Below, one piece after another: positions 26,324 through 34,178 of a DNA stretch of 64,000 nucleotides. The stretch is from ECT2AJA-110-A sp035399845 (lineage in GTDB: Bacteria > Planctomycetota > Phycisphaerae > UBA1845 > UTPLA1). The stretch lies in the NCBI GenBank assembly GCA_035399845.1, contig DAOPJV010000011.1, forward strand, positions 66,809 through 130,808, in the 5' to 3' direction. How positions within the stretch are numbered: the first letter of the stretch is position 1; each line of letters begins with the position of its first letter. A model generated the notes under the pieces. That model made no database searches. It saw only the letters and a program-made list of their open reading frames with translations, and was not told where the DNA came from. The position numbers and the translations under genes were made by a program.

Positions 26324-28813
26324 ATGGCGAAACATCCTCATATCGAAGTTCGGACTCCAGGCCAACAAATCGACTACACGAATCCAAGTAACACTCGAGG
26401 CAGATTTAGGATCCCCACGCGAAATGCTCGCCAGCACGCACAAAAACTGCTCAGCGATATAAGTCAAGCTGAACGTGTCGCCCAAGAAGTAGCAGACGAG
26501 ACTGGTCACGAGATACACAATATTTGCTTGGAAATCACGAGCGAAGCCGACTACGAACTGAAACTGGACAGTCTCGAAAATCGTGCACTTCGAACAGAAC
26601 TTCGGTCCGTCACCAGACGCGAGAATCGAATTATTGCGACTGTCTTTGTCCCTGAAGGAAAACTATCAGGGTTTGTCAAGAAGATTGAATCGTATGGTCA
26701 AGGAGTGCCAGAACCAACAGAAACAGGCCAATCCCCACGTCCCCGAAACGAGAAGCTGGTCGCCGGGATTAGCGAGGTCCGATTCCCTGTTCTGCAATCG
26801 TTCTGGACCGACGAAGCCGAGCTCTTCCCGACAACAGACACTGAACAAATCTGGTGGGAGGTCTGGATACGAATCAAGAGCGACGATTCACCGGAAACAG
26901 TACTAGACGAGTTCAAGGCTGTTCTGGCCGCAGCTGATTTCCGCTTTAGCAGAAATTGGATTCGATTTCCAGAGCGAGTTGTCTTCTTGGCATGGGGCGC
27001 GGCGGCCGAGTGGATGGGAGTGTTTGTTCCAGTTCTGGACAGACTCGCCGAGCTGCGCCGCGCCAAGGAAATCCCCACGGAGTACGTCGAACTGGGCGCC
27101 ACCGATCAGGCAGCGCATGTCAACGAGCTGGCGCAACGCCTGGACCCACCCACGGCGGCCACCACCGCGGTTTGCCTTCTCGACTACGGCGTGCAATCTG
27201 CCCACCCACTGTTGTCAGCCGCACTCGCACAGGAAGATGTGCTTTCACTTGATCCTGCTTGGAGCGGAGTGGACCCAATCTGGCGTCATGGCACTGAAAT
27301 GGCTGGGTTGGTGCTCTTCGGCGAGTCCCTCCCCGAAAACCTCGCAGGCGCTGATACTCTGCAACTGGAATATTGGCTTGAGTCTGTTCAGCTTTTTCGA
27401 AGTGGTGAGCGCCACGCACCTGATACGTGGGGAAAAGTAACTCAATCTAGCGTCGCTCTGGCGGAGGCAAACAAGCCGCGAAGGTCGCGCGTTGTGTGTA
27501 TGGCTGCGACGGCGGATGACCGAGGCCGCGATAACGGTCGCCCGTCTCAGTGGTCTGCAGGCATTGATGAATACGCGTCCGGGTACCTAGATGACATTCG
27601 CCGTCTTTTCATCATCTCGGCGGGTAACGTCGATCCAATAAGCACACCGGATTATTCCTACTTGGAAAGCAATATAGCATCGTCTCGAATCGAAGATCCG
27701 GGCCAGAGTTGGAACGCGCTAACGGTCGGCGCCTTTACAAGTCGAGTACACATCCAGTCTGCCGACTTCGATGGTCATACGCCAGTCGCTCCCGCCAGTG
27801 GCTTGTGCCCCTCAAGCAGAACATCTGTTGGCTGGGATAACAAATTGTGGCCATTAAAGCCGGACATTGTTATGGAGGGGGGCAACTATGCTCAATCACC
27901 CGATGCGCAGATCCTCCACTGCGACGACCTATGTCTGTTGACCACAACGATGGATGCGTCGGGACGGCAATTGACTACGATGCGGGACACGAGCGCCGCA
28001 ACAGCACTTGCGTCTCGATACGGCGCTCTGTTGATGGCGCAGTATCCCCGACTCTGGCCTGAAACGGTACGTGGCCTGCTCGTCCACTCTGCCGAGTGGA
28101 CTGATGAGATGTGTCGTCAGGTCCCTGGAACTAGCAGAGCCGACAAGCATAAGCGGCTGCGCTGTTTCGGGTACGGCGTACCGGACCTAGGTCGGGCTCG
28201 GCACACTGTCGAGAATTGTGTTTCCCTGATCCATCAAGGTGCGATCCAACCGTTCAAACGGGTTGGATCAGAAGCCAAACCAAACAAATTCGCACTCCAC
28301 GCGCTCCCTTGGCCGCGCGACGTGCTTCGTGACCTCCACAATCAGGATGTCACGGTACGAATTACGCTTTCTTATTTCATTGAGCCCAGTCCGCAAGGGC
28401 GTGGCTGGAAATCGAAGTATCGATATGCGTCACATGGATTGCGATTCAGAATGCGGGGCCCCAGTGAAGGTGATACGGCATTTCGACGTCGAGTTAGCAA
28501 GGCTGAGTGGGAGGATGGAGCTGAACGTCCGTCAACGAGCGACCCGATCGAATGGGAGATTGGCTACGACAATCGATCAAACGGATCTATACACTCCGAC
28601 TGGTTCAAGGCCCCTGCTGCCGATGTGGCACGGTGTGACCAGATCGCCATCTTCCCAACAAGCGGTTGGTGGCGAGAGCGGAAACACCTAAATTGCGTTG
28701 AAAAGACGTGCCGCTATGCGCTGATCATCACAATCAGCAGTAACGCAACCGACATCGACCTATACACGCCCATAGCGCAAGAAATCGGGTTAGTCACAGA
28801 AATCACGACGTAG
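26324..28813 (+). CDS. ietS-like: Subtilisin-like (S8) serine protease, IetS-like
   Basis: 829 residues from the ATG at 26324, preceded by an AGG-rich stretch. An N-terminal region of about 275 residues without recognisable motif precedes the S8 catalytic domain: Asp287 in LLDYGV, His322 in RHGTEMAG, oxyanion Asn435 in SAGN and Ser557 in DTSAAT. The Ser motif lacks the usual GTS Gly (DTS instead), as seen in this branch. A C-terminal beta-rich region of about 200 residues follows. There is no signal peptide, so it acts in the cytosol, as expected for a protease worked or gated by the AAA+ partner 20 bp upstream. Low GC like its partner. The anti-phage role is inferred from the IetAS family. 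Confidence 0.82.
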   Translation: MAKHPHIEVRTPGQQIDYTNPSNTRGRFRIPTRNARQHAQKLLSDISQAERVAQEVADETGHEIHNICLEITSEADYELKLDSLENRALRTELRSVTRRENRIIATVFVPEGKLSGFVKKIESYGQGVPEPTETGQSPRPRNEKLVAGISEVRFPVLQSFWTDEAELFPTTDTEQIWWEVWIRIKSDDSPETVLDEFKAVLAAADFRFSRNWIRFPERVVFLAWGAAAEWMGVFVPVLDRLAELRRAKEIPTEYVELGATDQAAHVNELAQRLDPPTAATTAVCLLDYGVQSAHPLLSAALAQEDVLSLDPAWSGVDPIWRHGTEMAGLVLFGESLPENLAGADTLQLEYWLESVQLFRSGERHAPDTWGKVTQSSVALAEANKPRRSRVVCMAATADDRGRDNGRPSQWSAGIDEYASGYLDDIRRLFIISAGNVDPISTPDYSYLESNIASSRIEDPGQSWNALTVGAFTSRVHIQSADFDGHTPVAPASGLCPSSRTSVGWDNKLWPLKPDIVMEGGNYAQSPDAQILHCDDLCLLTTTMDASGRQLTTMRDTSAATALASRYGALLMAQYPRLWPETVRGLLVHSAEWTDEMCRQVPGTSRADKHKRLRCFGYGVPDLGRARHTVENCVSLIHQGAIQPFKRVGSEAKPNKFALHALPWPRDVLRDLHNQDVTVRITLSYFIEPSPQGRGWKSKYRYASHGLRFRMRGPSEGDTAFRRRVSKAEWEDGAERPSTSDPIEWEIGYDNRSNGSIHSDWFKAPAADVARCDQIAIFPTSGWWRERKHLNCVEKTCRYALIITISSNATDIDLYTPIAQEIGLVTEITT

Positions 28814-28888
28814 TCCAGTACAGTACGCGACCGCTTCGCTGCAATCCGCGCCTGTATCATAGACGAGTCGCCGCCCGCCCTCGCCAAC

Positions 28889-28937
28889 AGCGGGGGATCG
28901 TTAAGGGGGCGGCCGCCCCCTTGACATTCGCGCATGC
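28889..28937 (-). repeat. Right inverted repeat of the AAA-ATPase/subtilisin module
   Basis: 49 bp, reverse complement of 25035-25080: ends in GCATGC, contains TTAAGGGGGCGGCC, and its centre AAGGGGGCGGCCGCCCCCTT is a perfect 20-bp palindrome. It begins 75 bp after the protease stop codon. Confidence 0.8.
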
Positions 28938-29248
28938 AGACCCGAATCCCGAATAAGCCAACCCGTCGAGCGAATCGCCATCGGCAATGCGGCGTCGAAC
29001 CGACAGACCGCCTGTGGTAACGACCACATCAAGACCCCTGAATGCCGCGTCCAACGCCCCGCTCGCTGCCAATTCCGCACCAATCAAACCGAAAGCGCCA
29101 CCAAACGCCGCATTTGCAGCGCCCTTCGCCCCGTTTGCGGCGCCAATCGCCCCAGCCGCCCCACCAAACGCAACATTTGCCGCAACATCTGCGCCATCCG
29201 CCCGCGCCAATGCCGCAAACTCGCCACCCAACGCCGCGGCGCAGCCAC

Positions 29249-29282
29249 CATTCTGCATTTTGCATTTCACATTCTGCATTCT
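29249..29282. repeat. Short ATTCTGCATT tandem units
   Basis: Three or four degenerate 10-12-bp units rich in TGCATT, immediately upstream of the fibronectin-III-like gene. AT-rich in an otherwise GC-rich region. Confidence 0.55.
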
Positions 29283-29361
29283 GACCGCAACCAGCGAACC
29301 AATCCGCCCGATACCCGCGTTATCGCCATCCAGCCGCGCCGTCGCGCGGGGAGCCTTCGCT

Positions 29362-30177
29362 ATGAGCACGTATCCCGTCAGCCCGCGGGCCGACTTTGTC
29401 GAGTGGTGTCAGGCGCATGCGCCGGTCTTTGCGGCCGATCCCGCCGCCATCGGCATGTCAGCCGTTCAGGCGGCGAAGTTCACGTCGATGACCGACGCCG
29501 CCGCGAAGGCGATCATCGCCCAGCAGGAGGCGCAGCAGGCGGCGGCCGTGGCGACGCGGCGGGCCCGGGCGGCCCTGGCCGACCTGCAGGCGGGCGCCGG
29601 CGACGCCGTCCGCTCGATCCGGGCCTGCGCCGAACTCAGCGCGACGCCGAGCAAAATCTACAACGCCGCCCAGATCCCCCCGCCGGCCGACCCATCGCCG
29701 ACACCGCCGCCCGCCCAGCCGCGGCGGCTCGCTGTCACGCTGGTGGCGCCGTCCGGGGCGCTGACGCTCACGTGGAAGGCCGCCAACCCGCGCGGAACCA
29801 GCGGAACGACCTACATCATTCGACGCCGCCTGCCCGGCGAAACGACATTCAGCTTCCTCGGCGTGACCGGCGAAAAACGCTTCAACGATGAGACGCTCCC
29901 CGCCGGCGCCGAACGCATCGAGTACACGATCCAGGGCCAGCGCGGCAAACGGACCGGCCCGCTGAGTGAGATTCTGACGGTCGTGATCGGGAAGGCGGAG
30001 GCGGGAACGAGATGGGATTCGCAGTCGAGCGTTGTGGCGGGAAGGGATTCCCGCCGGAGTGTGGTACGAGAAGGGAATCTCGTACCAGCGGGGAATCTCG
30101 TTCCAGCGGGGAATCGCCTGCCAGCGGGGAGTCTCCCGCCAGGACCGCGCGGGCGCGTGGGTCGCCAGCTGGCGTGA
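29362..30177 (+). CDS. Fibronectin type III-like protein with repeat-derived C-terminal tail
   Basis: 271 residues from the ATG at 29362, with a GGGGAG-like site upstream. Residues 1-90 are helical (SPRADFVEWCQAHAPVF, then an Ala-rich helix), followed by a Pro linker (about 105-125) and a fibronectin-III-like domain (RLAVTLVAPSGALTLTWKA to LSEILTVVIG, about 126-213). No signal peptide. Proteins with this start are common in planctomycetes and appear in many copies; function unknown. From about residue 225 the tail is encoded by 16-18-bp DNA repeats (30037-30143) and reads EGNLVPAGNLVPAGN, so the 3' end has probably been overwritten by a repeat. Confidence 0.75.
   Translation: MSTYPVSPRADFVEWCQAHAPVFAADPAAIGMSAVQAAKFTSMTDAAAKAIIAQQEAQQAAAVATRRARAALADLQAGAGDAVRSIRACAELSATPSKIYNAAQIPPPADPSPTPPPAQPRRLAVTLVAPSGALTLTWKAANPRGTSGTTYIIRRRLPGETTFSFLGVTGEKRFNDETLPAGAERIEYTIQGQRGKRTGPLSEILTVVIGKAEAGTRWDSQSSVVAGRDSRRSVVREGNLVPAGNLVPAGNRLPAGSLPPGPRGRVGRQLA
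30037..30143 (+). repeat. GGGGAATCTCGTNCCAGC tandem repeats inside a gene end
   Basis: About five degenerate units of 16-26 bp, some forming small inverted repeats (GGGAAGGGATTCCC, GAGAAGGGAATCTC). A related block lies at 30416-30460 outside any gene. Confidence 0.7.
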
Positions 30178-30287
30178 GATTGACCGCTTGCTCGGCGGCC
30201 GCACGCCCGCGTTGCAGGGCAGGCGTGCCGCTCAACGATCTGACGACAGAGCCGCGCCCTCGACGCCCCATCGGGGCGCAACAGGAG

Positions 30288-30337
30288 AGCCCAGGGTAAA
30301 GCGAAGTCCGCAACGCGGACGAAGCGCCACCCTGGGT
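30288..30337. repeat. Palindromic repeat family A, copy 3
   Basis: Outer AGCCCAGGGT/ACCCTGGGT and inner TCCGC/GCGGA arms; the inner arms carry compensated changes relative to copy 2 (TCCGCAACGCGGA in place of ACCGCAACGCGGT). Confidence 0.75.
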
Positions 30338-30415
30338 CACGTTGACCGACGTCATGGCCAGGCCCCGAAGGGGCGTTACAGGTTCATCGTGACGCACGGG
30401 CGCCTGCGGGAAGGG

Positions 30416-30460
30416 ATTCCCGCGGGGAGTGGGGACGAGAAGGGAATCTCGTCCCAGCGG
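30416..30460 (+). repeat. GGGAATCTC repeat block
   Basis: Same units as 30037-30143: GGGAAGGGATTCCC followed by GACGAGAAGGGAATCTCGTC, each an inverted repeat. Confidence 0.65.
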
Positions 30461-30468
30461 TCGAGCGA

Positions 30469-30517
30469 ACCCGGGGCTGCGCTTCGACCGCTTCGCGGTC
30501 TGCGCTGACTCCGGGCT
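30469..30517. repeat. Palindromic repeat family A, copy 4
   Basis: Opposite orientation to copies 1-3 (reads ACCCGGGGCTGCGCTTCGAC on the plus strand), inner arms GACCGC/GCGGTC. Followed by a small GCTCCTTCAGAGCG hairpin as at other copies. Confidence 0.78.
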
Positions 30518-30670
30518 GAATTGTCTCGCTCCTTCAGAGCGAATTCCGCCCTGCGATCACGCGGGGTTCTTTGTGGATCGACTGCGCTGTCTCAACCCTC
30601 GAGTCCTCATTCAACCTCGCACGAGCCACCAGTGGCACACGTGCGACGCCAACATTCCATCGGGCGCTGA

Positions 30671-31486
30671 TCATCGGGCAACGCGGCGAGTCAGGTCTTC
30701 GACAAGCGTCGGGGCCACTTCGGCCGCCTCGGGGCATGAACGGATCTCCTCCCGTACCCGGTCGATTCTCTCCGGCGTCAGCAGATTTCCGGGTACGCCC
30801 TGCAAACTGCGGCACGCGAGAATGCGAACACCGCGGTCCCGATGCGACAGGGAACGAATCAGAAGATCCAGGACCCGGGTGGACATCCTGCGGATCACCA
30901 GCTGCAGCGCTACAGTCGCGTGAACTTCATCGAGCGAATCAAACCCACGACAAATCTCATCCGTCCCGTCCTCCGTCATGCCAGGCTTCATGTATCCGCA
31001 GGCGTACTCCCAGAGCTCAGCGGCATCCGACAGGGAAACAAACGCATCCAGGCTGAACGGCTCGGTGGATTCTCCGAACTCACTCGTATCGTCGTCTTCT
31101 GTCTCGCGCAAATGCGCCATCTCGCGCAACGCGTCTCTGAGCGCATGACCCATCATCGGTTGAAATTCGGAAACACACCGACGATCGATCAGCGTGTCCA
31201 GGACCTCCTCGCGAACGAGGTCTCGAACACGTTCATCTCCGGACTCGAACAGACGATCGATGAAACGGATGAATCGCCGCCGGAGGTCATCGGACGGCGC
31301 CTCCCCATGCTGCGCTTCGAACCGCGATGGTCCTGCCAGCACTTGCCTGCAAACAATCTGCAGAATCGGATACGCCAGCGGCTCGCCGTTCTCGCAACTA
31401 ACAACACCATGCTCTGAAAGGAACTCTGAGAATTCCTGAATCAACATCGCGCCGACTGCTTCGTACTGAAGCGAATGGTGGGTCAT
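30671..31486 (-). CDS. Hypothetical helical protein
   Basis: 271 residues from the ATG at 31486, supported by CAGGAG about 7 bases upstream. The longer frame adds 102 residues made wholly of a DNA repeat (31511-31817) and is rejected. The protein is charged and helical, with an acidic middle (ETEDDDTSEFGESTEPF) and a C-terminal part resembling a HEAT-like helical repeat (LDLLIRSLSHRDRGVRILACRSLQGV). No signal peptide. Family not recognised. It lies alone in the repeat-rich region. Confidence 0.65.
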   Translation of the reverse strand: MTHHSLQYEAVGAMLIQEFSEFLSEHGVVSCENGEPLAYPILQIVCRQVLAGPSRFEAQHGEAPSDDLRRRFIRFIDRLFESGDERVRDLVREEVLDTLIDRRCVSEFQPMMGHALRDALREMAHLRETEDDDTSEFGESTEPFSLDAFVSLSDAAELWEYACGYMKPGMTEDGTDEICRGFDSLDEVHATVALQLVIRRMSTRVLDLLIRSLSHRDRGVRILACRSLQGVPGNLLTPERIDRVREEIRSCPEAAEVAPTLVEDLTRRVAR

Positions 31487-31542
31487 TTCATTCTCCTGAC
31501 AACGCCCGTTCGATCGTCCGGCCTGAAAGCCCGACATCGCCG

Positions 31543-31592
31543 AAGCCCCGGGTGGAGCGCAGGTCGCGGACGCGGTCGAAGCGCAACCCGGG
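31543..31592. repeat. Palindromic repeat family A, copy 5
   Basis: Inside the 307-bp repeat. Outer AGCCCCGGGT/ACCCGGGG arms; the inner arms are eroded (GTCGCGGACGCGGTC). Confidence 0.7.
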
Positions 31593-31705
31593 GACGAATC
31601 AACCCTCTGCAGCGAACCTTGAAAGGGTGGCATATGAAAGACGGCCTGCGTGACGTGTCGCGTAGAACGTTCTTTCAAAACTCCTGTTTGACTTCTGACC
31701 TGTTC

Positions 31706-31754
31706 CCCAGGGCTGCGCTCAAACCGCATTCGCGGTTTTCGCTGACCCTGGGCT
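31706..31754. repeat. Palindromic repeat family A, copy 6
   Basis: Inside the 307-bp repeat, opposite orientation to copy 5. Inner arms AAACCGC/GCGGTTT are perfectly paired although they differ from GACCGC/GCGGTC, a sign of compensatory change. Confidence 0.78.
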
Positions 31755-31763
31755 CCGGCTCGG

Positions 31764-32528
31764 TCACGCCTTCGGCGTGTGTTCGTCTCCAATGTCGGAA
31801 TTCAATTCACTGACAGCCTCAAGGACATGCCCACCCTCGCCACCCGGCCGCTGGATGGCAAAATAACAATCTATGCACTTCGCATAGCTTGCACACATTC
31901 TATAGGGTTGGAAAATTGGACATGAGAGATGCACCGCGCCCTTCGCAGCAATTCTCCATTTTTCATAGTCGTCTTCTTGATAGCCCAGCATTGATGGATA
32001 TGAGAGGTGAATCGCGGCTTTCCCGGCGATTCTCGTTTGAATATAGTCGTGTACTTTGAGGACGCCTCCCCCGAGCCCGGAGGTATCAAAGACGACAAAA
32101 TCCCCCCTCCTGAGAGCATCAAATAACGTCACGAGAAGCGTATGTTTCCAGGACAAACTCCAGTGTTTCCAATTGGGATGAATATTCACCGCCTCCAGGA
32201 ACGCTAACGCTTCGGCTTCAGGCGCTTCCAATTCTGTGGTCAGATACTGAATAACCGTCCTTTTTCGAAACCACAGCCTCTCAACCCAATGTGAAGGTTC
32301 ACGATAGGCCCTGGCTTCAACAGCATTCATCCTGACCTTGATATCTGAGCATGCACGGACACCCTTGAAAACACCGGCGATTGCCTCGGGACAATGATCT
32401 CCATACGCGATCCCATGCGGCAAATGAAGACACACAAGCTCCCCCATGCAAAGGGAAAACTCCGGGACAATCAATCGCCCGATTTGTGCGCCATTGCACT
32501 CAATAATGGGATCTGACGAACTACTCAT
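31764..32528 (-). CDS. Degenerate ABC-ATPase-like protein
   Basis: 254 residues. The N-terminus (IVPEFSLCMGELVCLHLPHG) resembles the strand-loop before an ABC Walker A, but no P-loop GxxGxGKS is present. Further on, WSLSWKHTLLVTLFDALRRGDFVVFDTSGLGGG (in part) has the outline of an ABC signature plus Walker B, with a single Asp and no Glu. A 26-residue unit is duplicated in tandem near the end (DYIQTRIAGKAAIHLSYP and DYEKWRIAAKGAVHLSCP). GC is lower than around it. The last 18 residues are encoded by the 307-bp repeat, which supplies the stop codon. Probably an ATPase relative that no longer binds ATP; function unknown. Confidence 0.55.
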   Translation of the reverse strand: MSSSSDPIIECNGAQIGRLIVPEFSLCMGELVCLHLPHGIAYGDHCPEAIAGVFKGVRACSDIKVRMNAVEARAYREPSHWVERLWFRKRTVIQYLTTELEAPEAEALAFLEAVNIHPNWKHWSLSWKHTLLVTLFDALRRGDFVVFDTSGLGGGVLKVHDYIQTRIAGKAAIHLSYPSMLGYQEDDYEKWRIAAKGAVHLSCPIFQPYRMCASYAKCIDCYFAIQRPGGEGGHVLEAVSELNSDIGDEHTPKA

Positions 32529-32827
32529 GCGCTCACCGTTTCAACAGGCGAATCATGCAAACCTTAAGCGCCAAAGACGCGTGTATCCGCGCGCGTGCCA
32601 CGGGTCGGCTTGCCCGCCAGCGCATCGGCCACGACGTGAACCCTACGATTCATGGATGATTCCCGGCCGCGTCGGCGCCTCGAAGCTCATCGTCAGGCTT
32701 CACTGATCCGGGCCCGAGTCGCCATTTTACCGACCGATCCACGCTGCGCCCCAGCCACTGGTGGACAAGCCACCAGTGGCACGCGCGCGCCAACGACGCA
32801 TGTATCCTCGCGCCGCCCCGCCGCCCG
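32529..32827. other. Repeat-containing gap
   Basis: No gene. The stretch 32588-32740 matches 24774-24910 (same order of GTGCCACNGGTCGGCTTGCC, ATTCATGGANGATTCCCGGC and GGCCCGAGTCGCC-like blocks) and is followed by a perfect palindrome at 32754-32780. Confidence 0.65.
32754..32780. repeat. GCCACTGGTGG palindrome (family B)
   Basis: Perfect 11-bp arms GCCACTGGTGG/CCACCAGTGGC with a 5-nt loop. Degenerate copies lie at 24182, 24484, 24781-24807, near 30610 and near 33756. Confidence 0.8.
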
Positions 32828-33292
32828 TTACGCGCCAACCCGCGTCTCCAGAATCGCCAGGTGATGCTCCATGTGATCGAGGTAGTCCGTGACGAGAAAA
32901 CCAAGTGTGCAGGGTTCGTTCGGTGTGATCGTGCACGCTGTGGCGAGGCGCCGCTCGGGGAGATTCCGGATCAGGACCGCCAGCAGCCGGTTGTAATTGG
33001 TCCAGAGCGCGACCAGCGACGGCCAGTCCAATGCCCGGTAGTTCGCGGCGCTCACCCATTCGTTCTGCGCGTAATTCGGAAACACCAGGGCGTCGGCCGA
33101 CTGGGCGCGGACGAATCGCTGATGATTGTTGCACGCCGAATCGACGAGATGGCCGATCACTTCGGATATCGACCAGCGATCGGCCGACGGCTTCGCGTGG
33201 GCGGTCTCCGATGGCGTTTCCGTAAGGCGATCACGCCACACGTCGACGATGCGCTCCAGCTCGGCGGCGATTTCAACGATGTTTGTCGTCAT
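32828..33292 (-). CDS. DinB-like four-helix protein
   Basis: 154 residues. The DinB/YfiT-like fold is recognised from WSISEVIGHLVDSACNNHQRFVRA (in part; His48 is the first metal-ligand position) and the C-terminal YLDHMEHHLAIL with two to three His for the divalent metal. Such proteins are small metal-dependent enzymes, often thiol transferases, or of unknown role. The gene stands alone, between copies of the dispersed repeats. Confidence 0.8.
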   Translation of the reverse strand: MTTNIVEIAAELERIVDVWRDRLTETPSETAHAKPSADRWSISEVIGHLVDSACNNHQRFVRAQSADALVFPNYAQNEWVSAANYRALDWPSLVALWTNYNRLLAVLIRNLPERRLATACTITPNEPCTLGFLVTDYLDHMEHHLAILETRVGA

Positions 33293-33476
33293 GCGTGGGT
33301 AGCGTACCGATGTGGCGCGGGGATCGCCATGAGATTCGCCAGAGCGGCGTTGGTGGGATAATCATCGCGCCGGTTCGACACATACGCGCGCCCACTTGCT
33401 GACGCGCGTGGCTCGGAATGCGCGCGTGCCAACGTCAATCGTCTGATCGTCCGGCCTGAAGGGCCGACATAGCCGA

Positions 33477-33526
33477 AGCCCCGGGTGAAGCGCAGGCCGC
33501 GGACGCGGTCGAAGCGCAACCCGGGG
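33477..33526. repeat. Palindromic repeat family A, copy 7
   Basis: Counterpart of copy 5 in the second 307-bp repeat. Confidence 0.7.
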
Positions 33527-33638
33527 ACACATCCATCGGCGGCGGCGAACCCTGAAAGGGTGGCATTAGAACAACGCTCGGCGCGACGCGTCGCGTAGAA
33601 CGTTCTTTCAGAACTTCCGATTGTCTTCTGACCTGTTT

Positions 33639-33687
33639 CCCAGGGCTGCGCTCCAACCGCATTCGCGGTTTTCGCTGACCCTGGGCT
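33639..33687. repeat. Palindromic repeat family A, copy 8
   Basis: Counterpart of copy 6 in the second 307-bp repeat; inner arms AACCGC/GCGGTT. Confidence 0.75.
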
Positions 33688-33774
33688 CCGGCTACGTCAC
33701 GCCTTCGGCGTGTTTTCGTCTCCAATGTCGGAATCCAATTCACTGACAGCTTCGGCTAGCCACAAGTGGCACGC

Positions 33775-33803
33775 GCGCGACTGTCAAGGAGCGGAGGGCG
33801 CAC
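33775..33803 (+). repeat. 29-bp direct repeat, left copy
   Basis: Identical to 35968-35996. Begins GCGCGACTGTCAAGGAGCGG and ends AGGGCGCAC. The TGTCAAGG-(A/GG)-GCGG core resembles that of the inverted repeats around the AAA/protease module. Confidence 0.85.
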
Positions 33804-34178
33804 GACATCGAAGGCCAGCCCGATTGCGGCCCCGGCCCCCGCGTGACACTCTCTAACATTCATCGCTCGGACAGGCTGTCCGAACGATCGCACGCCGACC
33901 GCTCCCTGACACCAGCGGCTCTGTGCGCTCACGGCGCCGATCGCCCTCCCCAACATCCGCGTCTCGCCAACGCCGCTCATACGCCGCAAGTCAGCGGCGC
34001 CGCCAGCAGTTTTTTTGTTGCAGGAAAAACCCAATCGGTCAACATTACGATTCAAATACGCCGCGCCCGCCGCATTCTCATTGCGCATTTATCGCGGGAT
34101 GTGCGTCGCCACCCGGCGGAGGCGCCGATTCAACAGTCATTGAGTCGGCGATCGGCGATTCTATGGAGGAATTTCCCA

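Larger units (their letters stand above)
28814..29361. other. Gene-free region after the protease gene
   Basis: Apart from the right inverted repeat, it holds a degenerate tandem stretch (about 29040-29230) of GC-rich units with C/CAA/GC periods that read as Ala/Pro or Ala/Gly-rich peptide on either strand, and an AT-rich run of ATTCTGCATT-type units (29249-29282). Long frames across this stretch look repeat-made, and I do not call them genes. Confidence 0.55.
30178..30670. other. Repeat-filled gap
   Basis: No gene supported. It contains two family A palindromes, a second block of the GGGAATCTC repeat (30416-30460) and a CCACCAGTGGCAC half palindrome (about 30620). On the minus strand the neighbouring gene ends at 30671. 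Confidence 0.6.
31511..31817. repeat. 307-bp dispersed direct repeat, copy 1
   Basis: Nearly full-length match to 33445-33750 in the same orientation, with roughly 85% of positions identical by eye. It contains two family A palindromes (31543-31592 and 31706-31754) joined by a segment with a CCTTGAAAGGGTGGCAT motif and TCGCGTAGAACGTTCTTTCA. The last 54 bp encode the C-terminus of the gene that ends at 31764. Confidence 0.85.
33445..33750. repeat. 307-bp dispersed direct repeat, copy 2
   Basis: Partner of 31511-31817, same orientation, 1.6 kb away. Together the copies bracket the degenerate ABC-like gene and the DinB-like gene. Confidence 0.85.
33293..34178. other. Repeat-rich gap between the DinB-like gene and the 566-aa gene
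   Basis: No gene is supported. Contents in order: the second 307-bp repeat (33445-33750), a CCACAAGTGGCAC half palindrome (33759), a 29-bp direct repeat (33775-33803), then AT-richer leader with a run TTTTTTTGTTGCAGG near 34010. The long frame entering from 33843 lacks a ribosome site and is taken to start only at 34179. Confidence 0.6.

Noticed and set aside
28857..29369. 170-codon minus-strand frame rich in Ala and Gly (28857-29369)
   Set aside because: It crosses the inverted repeat, the tandem stretch and the ATTCTGCATT units; composition looks repeat-derived and no homology is apparent.
31487..31792. 102-residue N-terminal extension of the 30671-31486 gene
   Set aside because: It is translated from the 307-bp repeat and recurs almost identically from 33743 downwards; CAGGAG supports the inner start.
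33435..33743. 102-codon minus-strand frame
   Set aside because: It is the same repeat-made peptide as above, with no independent support.
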